Shown in pieces: positions 1 to 5,620 of a stretch of DNA of 8,078 bases (position 1 is its first letter; each line of letters begins with the position of its first letter). The DNA lies in NCBI GenBank assembly GCA_964391885.1, contig CAYMNU010000031.1:1-8078 (forward strand), in the 5' to 3' direction. The position numbers and the translations under genes are program-made. Under the pieces are notes generated by a model that did not search any database, was not told the origin of the DNA, and saw only the letters and a list, made by a program, of their open reading frames with translations. The stretch comes from CAYMNU01 sp964391885 (GTDB taxonomy: Archaea > Altiarchaeota > Altiarchaeia > JAFGQM01).

Positions 1-994
1 TGCTGTCCTTGACAACAAACTCATGCAGTAGCCTTGTCGCGTTTTCAATATGATCCTCGTCAATGAAATAGCTCATCGAATCCGGGGCGACGGTGATACC
101 CCAGACATTTACTCCCTCCTTGCCAAGTATCTCCGAGGTCTTTGAAAGAAGGCCCGCATATTCAATTATATCCTTGCCCACCAGGGTTACGCTGCCCAGC
201 GGCTTGTCCATTTTTTTAACATTTGTTTCCATAAAATCACCCTTTATTTCCGTCCCGTCCGCACTTAGGTCCATGTGCCGGTTGTTGACTATTTTTAGAG
301 TTGTTTTAGGGCCCTTGTAGATAAGGGAATCCCATTTCATGACTTTGGCCCCGCCCACCGCCAGGTCCCAGAGTACTGACACGTCTATCTCCGGGACAAG
401 CTCTGCGTCGTCTACGACCCGCGGGTCCCCGCTGTAAACACCGTCTACATCAGTCACGATGGTGACTAAATCCGCATTAAGGCAGTTGCCTATCATGACT
501 GCAGTAGTATCGCTCCCACCGCGCCCTATAGTCGTGACTTTGCCATCCTTGTCCTTGCCAAGGAAGCCGCATATGACCGGCACGATACCCTTCTTGAGCA
601 TGGGGTCAATGTATTTGAGAGCAAGCTTTCTGGTCTCTTCCAGGTTTATCTTTGCATTGACGAAATTGGAGTTTGTCACGACAGGCCATTCTTCCTGTGC
701 CGGATCCACATAAACCGACTTTACTCCCAATGAATTAATTGATGCCGATAAAACTCTCACGGATGTCCTCTCACCCATCGCGGAGATATCGTCTTTCTGC
801 TGCGGGCTGTACTTCCCCTCTGTTGATAATTCAAGCGCTTCTAGGAGGGCATTGGTGGTCTTGCCCATGGCTGAGACTACTACTGCCACTTCGTTGCCTT
901 TTTCTACCTCTTTAACTATGCTTCTGGCAGCGTCCCTGACCTTCTGGCCGTCGCCTACGGACGTTCCCCCGAATTTGACTACGATTCTAGCCAT
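1..994 (-). CDS. lysC: Aspartate kinase (partial, C-terminus beyond the left edge)
   Basis: Phosphorylates L-aspartate with ATP to 4-phospho-aspartate, the first step toward lysine, threonine and methionine, in the cytoplasm. I translated 331 codons from the ATG at 994-992. The N-terminus carries the amino acid kinase signature KFGGTSVGDG (residues 7-16). Further in are GRGGSDTTA (about 157-165), which helps bind the phosphates and aspartate, and TDVDGVYSGDP (181-191), the usual nucleotide-site segment. From about residue 270 a first ACT domain begins, with LVGKDIIEYAGLLSKTSEIL and then GVNVWGITVAP, the place where lysine or threonine usually inhibits. The family is normally 400-470 residues, so a second ACT unit is probably cut off. 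The start is followed directly by the kinase motif and lies about 33 bases after a good box A. The isoenzyme and its effector cannot be told; the symbol is generic. Confidence 0.95.
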   Translation of the reverse strand, partial: MARIVVKFGGTSVGDGQKVRDAARSIVKEVEKGNEVAVVVSAMGKTTNALLEALELSTEGKYSPQQKDDISAMGERTSVRVLSASINSLGVKSVYVDPAQEEWPVVTNSNFVNAKINLEETRKLALKYIDPMLKKGIVPVICGFLGKDKDGKVTTIGRGGSDTTAVMIGNCLNADLVTIVTDVDGVYSGDPRVVDDAELVPEIDVSVLWDLAVGGAKVMKWDSLIYKGPKTTLKIVNNRHMDLSADGTEIKGDFMETNVKKMDKPLGSVTLVGKDIIEYAGLLSKTSEILGKEGVNVWGITVAPDSMSYFIDEDHIENATRLLHEFVVKDS

Positions 995-1023
995 AAGAAA
1001 TCCTCTAACTTAGCAGCAGCAGG

Positions 1024-1031
1024 TATAAAAG
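1024..1031 (-). promoter_or_regulatory. Box A (TATA) of the aspartate kinase gene
   Basis: On the minus strand this reads CTTTTATA, a good archaeal box A. Its centre is about 33 bases before the kinase ATG, so a start about 26 bases downstream would leave only a few bases of leader. It lies just beyond the stop of the upstream regulator gene, so the kinase can be transcribed on its own. Inferred from sequence and spacing only. Confidence 0.5.
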
Positions 1032-1037
1032 TATTCG

Positions 1038-1778
1038 TCAACCCTTATTTATTGCATTCTTCCAAAGCACTTCAAACTTCCTCGAAAGCCTTTGTGCGAA
1101 ATCCATCTCCTCAACTACTACGATTACCGGCTCTTCCAGCACCAGAACTATTGCAACCTTGTCGCCGTATATGTATATGGGGATACCATCGCTCTCAAAT
1201 AGCCTACTCCTATCAAGCTGGCTTTCTATTCTCTTTGACCTGCCCGAATAAAGGAGCCTAGCTTTAACCCCCTGCTTTTTTCTCGCCCTGTAAAAACGCT
1301 TCAAAGGCATTGAGAGTACTTCGTCCGAAGCTGACGGGGCTCCCAATACTAGAAAATCCAATCCGGTTCTCATTATATCCCTAAAAACAGAATCAAGACC
1401 TTCTTCACCCTTGAATATCTCGATTTTCGCCCTCTTTCCCATGCCTTCATGCAGCTTTAGGAATTCAGGAACCAGGGCGGCAATTTGTTCTTTCTGCTCG
1501 TCTATCTTAGTCTTCATCTCGCTCAGGTAGTCTACGAGCTTCCTTGGATGGGCTGCTGTGTAGTATCGCATGCCCCTTCTTATCGTATAATTCACAAGAG
1601 CCTTTTCACCTAAGCTGTTAAGGGCATCGTAGACATGAGTTCTCGAGCATTTGATCTTTGATGAGACCTTGGACGCAGGCACGTCATCTTCCTTGAGCAG
1701 CTGAAGGTACACGTCCGCCTCTACGGGACTCAGCCCTATCTCATGTAGCAGTCCCGCCATCACTGTACTTTCTTCCAT
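1038..1778 (-). CDS. TrmB-family transcriptional regulator
   Basis: A probable DNA-binding regulator of 246 residues. Residues 8-80 form a TrmB-type winged helix: helices around LSPVEADVYLQLLKE, then a recognition-helix stretch ASKVSSKIKCSRTHVYDALN, then a wing with RRGMRYYTAAHP. Residues 82-108 (KLVDYLSEMKTKIDEQKEQI) look like the coiled-coil dimerisation helix that follows this fold. Residues 117-244 form an alpha/beta effector domain of the phospholipase-D-like kind often found in short TrmB proteins (IEIFKGEEGLDSVFRDI, LVLGAPS, FEVLWKNA). The sugar-binding beta domain of the longer Pyrococcus TrmB is absent, so a sugar ligand should not be assumed. It is divergent from trm56 with a perfect palindrome between them, and may control itself and its neighbours. 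A second Met at residue 7 is an alternative start. Ligand and targets unknown. Confidence 0.85.
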   Translation of the reverse strand: MEESTVMAGLLHEIGLSPVEADVYLQLLKEDDVPASKVSSKIKCSRTHVYDALNSLGEKALVNYTIRRGMRYYTAAHPRKLVDYLSEMKTKIDEQKEQIAALVPEFLKLHEGMGKRAKIEIFKGEEGLDSVFRDIMRTGLDFLVLGAPSASDEVLSMPLKRFYRARKKQGVKARLLYSGRSKRIESQLDRSRLFESDGIPIYIYGDKVAIVLVLEEPVIVVVEEMDFAQRLSRKFEVLWKNAINKG

Positions 1779-1797
1779 GCTAAACTAGAAGCAAGGC

Positions 1798-1806
1798 ATT
1801 AAAAAC
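1798..1806 (-). promoter_or_regulatory. Box A of the TrmB-family gene
   Basis: Minus strand reads GTTTTTAAT, centred about 24 bases before the ATG at 1778, as expected for a leaderless archaeal transcript. It abuts the palindrome at 1808-1828, so a protein bound there would cover this promoter. Confidence 0.45.
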
Positions 1807-1807
1807 T

Positions 1808-1828
1808 GTCGTCCTTTCTGAGGACGAC
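1808..1828. promoter_or_regulatory. Perfect inverted repeat, candidate operator
   Basis: GTCGTCC (1808-1814) and GGACGAC (1822-1828) are perfect reverse complements separated by seven bases. The palindrome lies between the box A of the TrmB-family gene (about 1798-1806) and the box A of trm56 (1843-1850), in a 91-base gap between divergent genes. Half-sites about two DNA turns or less apart between two promoters suit a dimeric winged-helix regulator, most simply the adjacent TrmB protein. It is upstream of both starts, so it is unlikely to be a terminator. That it is an operator is inference. Confidence 0.5.
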
Positions 1829-1842
1829 GCATTCAATAGCGG

Positions 1843-1850
1843 TTTTATTT
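1843..1850 (+). promoter_or_regulatory. Box A of trm56
   Basis: TTTTATTT, centred about 24 bases before the trm56 ATG, predicting a leaderless message. It lies 14 bases after the palindrome at 1808-1828. Confidence 0.5.
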
Positions 1851-1869
1851 CCAGACCTGTAAAATCCCC

Positions 1870-2394
1870 ATGCCTGTTCATATACTCCGCCTCTCACACC
1901 GCGCAGCGCGCGACAAGCGGGTGACTACCCATCTGGGTCTGGTAGCCAGGGCATTCGGCTCTGAGAAGATGATAGTCACAGGCCTCAAGGATCCTCACCT
2001 TTATGACTCAATAAAACGCGTAGTCGATTCATGGGGCGGCCCGTTTGAGCTAGAGTTCAGCCCCTCCTGGAGGCAAGTAATAACGAACTACAAATCCCAA
2101 GGCTACAAGATTGCCCACCTCACAATGTATGGCATACCCTGCCATGAACACATGCCTAAAATAAAGGGTATTTCAAATCTCCTTGTCGTGATCGGCGGAG
2201 AAAAGGTGCCCGGAGAGGTGTACGAAGAGGCGGATTTCAATATAGCAGTGACAAACCAGCCGCATTCTGAAATATCCGCGCTCGCGGTTTTCCTTGACCG
2301 GCTTCTTGATTCAGAGTTGCTTGAAAAAGATTTCAAAGGCGCAAAAAAGAGAGTAGTCCCACAGGAAAAGGGGAAGCGCGTCTTGGACTTGTGA
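1870..2394 (+). CDS. trm56: tRNA (cytidine(56)-2'-O)-methyltransferase, aTrm56
   Basis: Transfers a methyl group from S-adenosylmethionine to the 2'-OH of C56 in the T-loop of tRNA; an archaeal SPOUT-class enzyme that acts without guide RNA. The 174 residues match the family's compact length. The N-terminus LRLSHRAARDKRVTTH (6-21) followed by LVARAFG (24-30) is the characteristic aTrm56 opening. The C-terminal part LLVVIGGEKVPGEVY (104-118), then FNIAVTNQPHSEISALAVFL (123-142), forms the SPOUT trefoil knot that binds SAM. A box A lies 24 bases upstream, so the first ATG is the likely start. It is followed by tfe and an HD-domain gene on the same strand, a grouping I recall from other archaea. 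A hairpin overlaps its stop codon. The upstream palindrome suggests it may share control with the divergent TrmB-type gene. Confidence 0.95.
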   Translation: MPVHILRLSHRAARDKRVTTHLGLVARAFGSEKMIVTGLKDPHLYDSIKRVVDSWGGPFELEFSPSWRQVITNYKSQGYKIAHLTMYGIPCHEHMPKIKGISNLLVVIGGEKVPGEVYEEADFNIAVTNQPHSEISALAVFLDRLLDSELLEKDFKGAKKRVVPQEKGKRVLDL

Positions 2395-2407
2395 CTTCCC
2401 CTTTTTC
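2364..2407 (+). terminator. Hairpin with T run over the trm56 stop codon
   Basis: AAAAGGGGAAG (2366-2376) pairs perfectly with CTTCCCCTTTT (2395-2405); one G-T and one G-C pair can extend the stem to 13. The 18-base loop contains the last trm56 codons and the TGA, and the 3' arm ends in five T. It resembles an intrinsic terminator. Archaeal termination needs mainly the T tract, so the role of the stem is uncertain. It would separate trm56 from tfe, which has its own promoter. Confidence 0.5.
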
Positions 2408-2434
2408 GTAAAAACAGTGGCATCCATAGAAACG

Positions 2435-2444
2435 TTTTAATTAA
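2435..2444 (+). promoter_or_regulatory. Box A of tfe
   Basis: TTTTAATTAA, centred about 27 bases before the tfe ATG at 2466. This is exactly the spacing of a leaderless archaeal promoter, and there is no Shine-Dalgarno sequence before the ATG. Confidence 0.55.
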
Positions 2445-2465
2445 CTACAATTCTAAGATACTAAC

Positions 2466-3008
2466 ATGGGGGACAAGGACGAGCTCATCTCACGGCTTCT
2501 CTATGAGATGGTGGGCAATGAGGGTATACGCGTCATCAACTCGCTTTCCAGGCCATGCACCGACCTTAAGATACACGACAAGACGCAGATACCCATAACC
2601 CGCGTGAGAACGACCCTTAATATATTGCATAAGCATAACATCGTTTCCTATTGCTCGTCGCGCGATGAAGACCGGGGATGGTTCAAGTATACCTGGGAGC
2701 TGAAAAAAGGCTCGATAGAATCCAGCCTCAAGAATTTTTTAATCTCACGGATGATGAAACTCAAGCGAGACTTCCAGGAGATCTCACAGGTGGATTTCTT
2801 CAAGTGCGAGAACGGTTGCACGAGGCTGACATTCACCGAATCATATGAAGAGAACTTCCGCTGCCCCATATGCAACGCAGTCCTCAAGCCTGCTGATTCT
2901 ATATCAGAAAGCAGGCAGATAAAGAAAGAGATACAGCAGATACGCAAGATGCTCGGGCTTCTCGGCCCTTTGCCTAATTCCCTCCGGCAAACGAACCCCC
3001 CCCAATAG
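2466..3008 (+). CDS. tfe: Transcription factor E, alpha subunit (TFE)
   Basis: Basal transcription factor related to eukaryotic TFIIE-alpha; it binds the RNA polymerase clamp and helps open promoter DNA with TBP and TFB. Residues about 5-90 are the extended winged helix (ELISRLLYEMVGNEGIRVIN, then TRVRTTLNILHKHNIVSY and the wing GWFKYTWEL). A helical linker (about 90-108) leads to a zinc ribbon with C114, C118, C133 and C136, spaced CX3C-X14-CX2C. A short helical tail (about 148-166) follows, as in other TFE proteins. At 180 residues it is of normal length. The box A 27 bases upstream fixes the start. The 3' end has an eight-C run just before the stop (2996-3003), where a slip would change the last two residues and extend the protein by roughly 15 residues. 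Confidence 0.95.
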   Translation: MGDKDELISRLLYEMVGNEGIRVINSLSRPCTDLKIHDKTQIPITRVRTTLNILHKHNIVSYCSSRDEDRGWFKYTWELKKGSIESSLKNFLISRMMKLKRDFQEISQVDFFKCENGCTRLTFTESYEENFRCPICNAVLKPADSISESRQIKKEIQQIRKMLGLLGPLPNSLRQTNPPQ

Positions 3009-3010
3009 CC

Positions 3011-3017
3011 TTTTATC
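3011..3017 (+). promoter_or_regulatory. Possible box A of the HD-domain gene
   Basis: TTTTATC begins three bases after the tfe stop. Its centre is about 42 bases before the ATG at 3056, so the transcript would have a leader of around 16 bases. The weaker ATATCA near 3030 would suit a leaderless start. The gene may also be read through from tfe. Confidence 0.3.
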
Positions 3018-3055
3018 TATTCTTTGGCAATATCACCCCCTAACTGCTTATTAAA

Positions 3056-3595
3056 ATGATGGACGAATCCTCCGCACGCGAGCTTTTGATAACATTTAAG
3101 GTCCCTGCAAAGGTAGTCGAGCATTCCGAGGTCGTACACGAAACATGCATGAACCTTGTCGAGCTTTTGAAAGATCGGAAGCCTTATCTGAAGGTCAACA
3201 AGAGGCTGGTCTCCCTGGGTTCTCTCCTGCATGACATAGGCCGCTCAAAGACCCATGACATAAGCCATGGGCTTGCCGGCGCTGAGATTATCCGGGGCTT
3301 GAATGTAAAGAACAGCGCAGAGCTTGAGAAAATCGCCCTTATCTGCGAACGCCATGTTGGCGCGGGCATATCCAAAGAAGAAGCAGAAAAGATGGGGTTG
3401 CCCCTCAAGGACTATATCCCCCGGACAATAGAGGAAAAGGTAATCGCATACTGCGACAACACTTGCGACGGAAGCGTCGCTAGGGATCCCAATTATGCAG
3501 CGCTCAAGTTCGAGAAGGCCTTCGGGAAACAGAGCGATATCTCGAAAAGGGTCAGAGACTTGAACCGGTTCTTTGAGGGTCTTATAGGTGTGTGA
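3056..3595 (+). CDS. HD-domain protein of the archaeal TIGR00295 type, putative metal-dependent phosphohydrolase
   Basis: A 179-residue HD-superfamily protein. HD proteins bind one or two metal ions and mostly hydrolyse phosphate esters or nucleotides; the substrate of this archaeal branch is not known to me. Visible metal ligands are the HD pair H59-D60 in LLHDIGRSKTHDISHG, H71 nearby, H100 in ICERHVGAGIS, and D134 in VIAYCDN; an upstream His (H23 or H28) may complete the site. The segments GRSKTHDISHG, ERHVGAGISKEEA and LPLKDYIPRTIEEK are those I recall from the TIGR00295 family. It sits 47 bases after tfe, in a trm56-tfe-HD run that suggests a link to RNA metabolism, though this rests on neighbourhood alone. 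Two ATG codons are adjacent at the start (3056 and 3059); the choice changes one residue. Confidence 0.88.
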   Translation: MMDESSARELLITFKVPAKVVEHSEVVHETCMNLVELLKDRKPYLKVNKRLVSLGSLLHDIGRSKTHDISHGLAGAEIIRGLNVKNSAELEKIALICERHVGAGISKEEAEKMGLPLKDYIPRTIEEKVIAYCDNTCDGSVARDPNYAALKFEKAFGKQSDISKRVRDLNRFFEGLIGV

Positions 3596-3607
3596 GCGAT
3601 GTATTGG

Positions 3608-3631
3608 AAATAATACCTTATATTATTTTTT
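3608..3631 (+). terminator. AT-rich hairpin and T run between convergent genes
   Basis: AAATAATA (3608-3615) and TATTATTT (3621-3628) form an eight-pair stem with a five-base loop, continuing into a T run to 3631. It starts 13 bases after the HD gene stop and overlaps the end of the convergent gene at 3623. The T run could end plus-strand transcription; the A-rich left arm gives a short T run on the other strand. Confidence 0.45.
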
Positions 3632-4501
3632 GCCTTTTTTAGACTGTATTTCTTCCAGTATCCTTACCCTTTTTTCTATTTCGCCTATCTTGGCCTCTAT
3701 CTCTATAAGCCTTCCCTGGTTTTCCTTGACGATTTCTTTGTAGCTTTCTTCATCTAGTGCTCTCTTGTAGAATTTGACCTTGGCTATCTTTATCATCTCT
3801 TCGAGCTCTTCCTTCTTCCTGTAAAGCTCTGATAGCTCGGAGCTTGCGGCCGGGTGAGGCATTGGCTTCTTAGCTCTAATTTTTTGGCTGTAAAGTACCA
3901 CAAATAATCCGGCCAAAGCGGCCGTTACCAAAAGCCCGATGGAGTAAAGAGCATTTAATTCCTCGTCGCTTTTAGCAAAACCCGGCTGTTCTAACAGTTG
4001 TCTCACTTCATCTGCCCTGAAATCATCTTCTCGCCCTTCCAAAAAATTTCCCCTTGGTTCCAATATATTCAAACCAAAGTCAAAAATATTATTATGCCTC
4101 TTTCCAGAAATTATGTATTCAAATCTGATGCTGATTTTATAATTGCCCGGAGGGGGCTTAGCTTCGAGCCCATTCGCCACTACCTTGTTCTGAGCGCCGG
4201 GGCGCAGCTCCACCCTTTGCTCTCGAATGCCCAAGAGTTCATCCTCAAGGTAAACCAACATCTTTAAATCACCTTCAAAAGTCTCTTTTCCCGTATTTAT
4301 TACCCAAAGATGCAGGTCAAATCTCTCCCCACTAATAACCTTTTCGGGATTGGTAATAATGTTATCAACCCTTAGTGGATTACAGTCCTGAGGGCAGGTC
4401 ATCTCTTCGTCAGAATCACACACGCTGTCGCCGCAGAAACCGAGGGCGCTTCCGGAAACTAATATAATGGCAAGAAGAATTCGGGTAAAATTTAAGTCCA
4501 T
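3623..4501 (-). CDS. Predicted single-pass surface protein with Cys-rich motif and cytoplasmic coiled coil
   Basis: Not recognised as a named family; 292 residues with clear architecture. Residues 1-22 look like a signal peptide (TRILLAIILVSGSALGF). Directly after it is CGDSVCDSDEEMTCPQDC (23-40), a four-cysteine acidic motif seen in many archaeal surface proteins and perhaps binding calcium or held by disulfides. Residues about 44-150 look like an Ig-like or CARDB-like beta domain (SGERFDLHLWVINTG, PPGNYKISIRFEYIISGK). A hydrophobic span at 184-205 (LYSIGLLVTAALAGLFVVLYS) is followed by basic residues (QKIRAKK), which puts the C-terminus inside. Residues 222-289 are rich in E, K, I and L, a coiled coil including FYKRALDEESYKEIVKE. 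It starts 21 bases after the membrane protease gene on the same strand, so they may be co-transcribed. Function unknown. Confidence 0.75.
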   Translation of the reverse strand: MDLNFTRILLAIILVSGSALGFCGDSVCDSDEEMTCPQDCNPLRVDNIITNPEKVISGERFDLHLWVINTGKETFEGDLKMLVYLEDELLGIREQRVELRPGAQNKVVANGLEAKPPPGNYKISIRFEYIISGKRHNNIFDFGLNILEPRGNFLEGREDDFRADEVRQLLEQPGFAKSDEELNALYSIGLLVTAALAGLFVVLYSQKIRAKKPMPHPAASSELSELYRKKEELEEMIKIAKVKFYKRALDEESYKEIVKENQGRLIEIEAKIGEIEKRVRILEEIQSKKGKK

Positions 4502-4522
4502 ATTAATTATTACTTATATAAT

Positions 4523-5116
4523 CTATAATAAAAATACGACCCCCATAAGCAGTACAAAGCCAAAACACGCCGACCACATACCCGGGCTCCATTCCATGAC
4601 TTTGTCGCCATCCAGCGGCCCTATCGGGAGCAGGTTGAAGCCGGCAAGTAGGACGTTGGCGTAGGCCGCTGAGAGCGCCCAGGCGCCACCCACTGCAAAA
4701 AAGAACACAGCAAGCCCTATATTGGCTGCAGGCGCGGACAGAGAGATGACGCCCGCATCCCTGACTGTGACATCGCCTTCTGTGTGGACAAAGCCCGGGG
4801 CTGCGAATATGAGCCTGCCCCTGCTGATTATAGCAAAGACTATTACAAGGACTAAGCCTATTTCCCAAAGTTTGTAGCGCGATTCAAAGCCCATAGACTG
4901 GGCGACCAGCTTGTGAACGATCTCATGGCATATCACCCCTAGGACTATGCCGATTATGATGCCAGTGTCCGAAACCTTAAACATCTGGAAGGCTAGCACC
5001 ATTGTTATCATGGATATCAGTATTCCAGCCAGCTCGGAGGAAGAGAAATGGATTCTGGGTCTCTCTTCCGGCTGCGGTATCATGCGCCTTCTGGCGATAG
5101 GCATAGGCCTCTGCAT
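4523..5116 (-). CDS. Site-2-protease-like membrane metalloprotease (peptidase family M50)
   Basis: A polytopic membrane protein of 197 residues. HEIVH (64-68) is the zinc-binding HExxH motif, placed in a hydrophobic helix (IIIGIVLGVICHEIVHKLVA). NLLPIGPLDGDKVM (161-174) supplies the third zinc ligand, D169, in the usual NxxPxxPLDG context. Together these define family M50, which cuts membrane-embedded substrates. SAPAANI (127-133) fits the conserved Asn-containing loop of these enzymes. Likely membrane spans are 29-46, 52-72, 87-107, 130-147, 149-163 and 181-197. It is shorter than bacterial RseP and has no PDZ or CBS domain. The first 25 residues are basic, with M5 and M12 as other starts; the box A supports M1. 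A single-pass protein follows 21 bases downstream and is a candidate substrate by position only. A 17-bp duplication lies in its promoter. Confidence 0.88.
   Translation of the reverse strand: MQRPMPIARRRMIPQPEERPRIHFSSSELAGILISMITMVLAFQMFKVSDTGIIIGIVLGVICHEIVHKLVAQSMGFESRYKLWEIGLVLVIVFAIISRGRLIFAAPGFVHTEGDVTVRDAGVISLSAPAANIGLAVFFFAVGGAWALSAAYANVLLAGFNLLPIGPLDGDKVMEWSPGMWSACFGFVLLMGVVFLL
4525..4534 (-). promoter_or_regulatory. Possible box A for the surface-protein gene
   Basis: On the minus strand the region reads TTTTTATTAT, centred about 29 bases before the ATG at 4501. It overlaps the last codons of the upstream protease gene, so the surface protein could have its own leaderless promoter. 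The short AT-rich gap also holds TTATATAAG, but that is too close to the start. Confidence 0.3.
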
Positions 5117-5133
5117 TTTCCTTTAATTATACG

Positions 5134-5167
5134 GCTCAAGCTATTATAATGCTCAAGCTATTATAAT
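5134..5167 (-). repeat. Two tandem 17-bp repeats, each with a TATA-like box, before the membrane protease gene
   Basis: GCTCAAGCTATTATAAT occurs at 5134-5150 and again, identical, at 5151-5167. On the minus strand each copy begins ATTATAATAG, a box A-like sequence. The copy nearer the gene is centred about 30 bases before the ATG at 5116, a workable promoter distance; the other is 17 bases further. The duplication thus gives two possible boxes or two copies of a regulator site. AAAGGA just before the ATG is a weak ribosome-binding sequence. Confidence 0.7.
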
Positions 5168-5243
5168 GCATAGGCTTGGCGCATAGCACCATAACTAAGG
5201 CAAGCAGTAAGAATATATGCCAAAATAAGTGTAAAACTGGAAA

Positions 5244-5390
5244 TCAGTCGTTGCGCCTCTTGCTGTTGCCGAATCCGCAGGCTGAGCAGGGTCCTGTCGG
5301 AGCCAGATAGCTCTTCTTTCCGCAGCGTGGGCACTTCTTGTGCCCGTGCGTCTTCCTGGATTTCCTTTGTGTCGGTGCTTCGTAGCCCAT
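5244..5390 (-). CDS. rpl37e: Large ribosomal subunit protein eL37
   Basis: A 48-residue zinc-ribbon protein of the archaeal large ribosomal subunit, found by translating the minus strand from the ATG at 5390-5388 to the TGA at 5244-5246. The family pattern is clear: a basic N-terminus with KTHGHKKCPRCGKKSY (13-28), then CSACGFG (35-41) and a basic tail SKRRND. C20, C23, C35 and C38 bind zinc. The usual N-terminus of this family (SKGTPSFGKR-like) is replaced by MGYEAPTQRKSRK, and the C-terminus is short, lacking the usual aromatic tail. The Lsm gene that often precedes it in archaea is absent; upstream there is a tandem repeat with hairpins and then ftsY. The start lies at the edge of that repeat: the ATGGG of this gene repeats at both unit boundaries further upstream. 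Confidence 0.88.
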   Translation of the reverse strand: MGYEAPTQRKSRKTHGHKKCPRCGKKSYLAPTGPCSACGFGNSKRRND

Positions 5391-5514
5391 TTTGTTTTTT
5401 AGTTTACTTTAGTTTATGAAAAAACAAAAGTCTTTGCACCAAAGGTGCAAATCCCATTTTGTTTTTTAGTTTATGAAAAAACAAAAGTCTTTGCACCAAA
5501 GGTGCAAATCCCAT
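5386..5514 (-). repeat. Tandem repeat in the eL37 leader: a 57-bp unit and a 67-bp variant, each with two hairpins
   Basis: Unit B is 5453-5509 (57 bp) and unit A is 5386-5452 (67 bp); a further CCCAT ends at 5514. They are identical except for ten extra bases in unit A (about 5397-5416), themselves a local duplication of TTTAGTTTAC/T. Each unit holds an AT stem, TTTTGTTTTTT against AAAAAACAAAA (5457-5467 with 5476-5486; 5390-5400 with 5419-5429), and an eight-pair GC stem, TTTGCACC-AAA-GGTGCAAA (5433-5451; 5490-5508). Read toward eL37, each unit starts ATGGG, forms the GC hairpin, then runs into TTTTGTTTTTT, like a terminator or attenuator. A reading frame from 5514 to 5404 encodes two copies of MGFAPLVQRLLFFHKLK. 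It could be a leader control element or copies of a dispersed repeat. Confidence 0.9.
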
Positions 5515-5556
5515 CTTTAATATTATACAAATCTAGCGGCTAATTTGACGGCGCGG

Positions 5557-5565
5557 ATATAAAAA
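5557..5565 (-). promoter_or_regulatory. Box A candidate for the eL37 transcript
   Basis: The minus strand reads TTTTTATAT, the best box A between ftsY and eL37. A start about 26 bases downstream (near 5535) would give a leader of roughly 145 bases containing both repeat units and their four hairpins. The rest of the gap (5515-5620) is AT-rich; I see no RNA gene in it. Confidence 0.4.
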
Positions 5566-5608
5566 CACATAAATATGGGAATATGTGCCAATCCCCTTGG
5601 TTTTCCAT

Positions 5609-5614
5609 AAAAAA
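5609..5614 (-). terminator. T run after ftsY
   Basis: Six T on the minus strand begin seven bases after the ftsY stop codon. Such T tracts are enough to end transcription in archaea. There is no strong stem before it. Confidence 0.35.
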
Positions 5615-5620
5615 GCAAAC

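Noticed and set aside
93..713. Plus-strand open frames at 93-320 and 459-713
   Set aside because: They lie opposite the aspartate kinase, whose motifs leave no doubt about the coding strand.
2996..3003. Run of eight C near the end of tfe as a phase-variation switch
   Set aside because: It would only alter the last two residues and add a short tail; no functional consequence is visible and a sequencing error is equally possible.
4503..4868. 121-codon open frame on the minus strand
   Set aside because: It overlaps the protease gene, which has zinc-site motifs and membrane helices; the alternative frame gives a Cys/Arg-rich sequence with no recognisable domain.
5386..5514. Repeats before eL37 as a CRISPR array
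   Set aside because: Only two units stand directly end to end, with no unique spacers between them and no cas gene in the window.
5515..5620. A small RNA gene between ftsY and the eL37 repeat
   Set aside because: No tRNA cloverleaf or C/D and H/ACA box pattern was found; a weak CACATA/TATGTG inverted repeat at 5566-5587 is too short to support a call.
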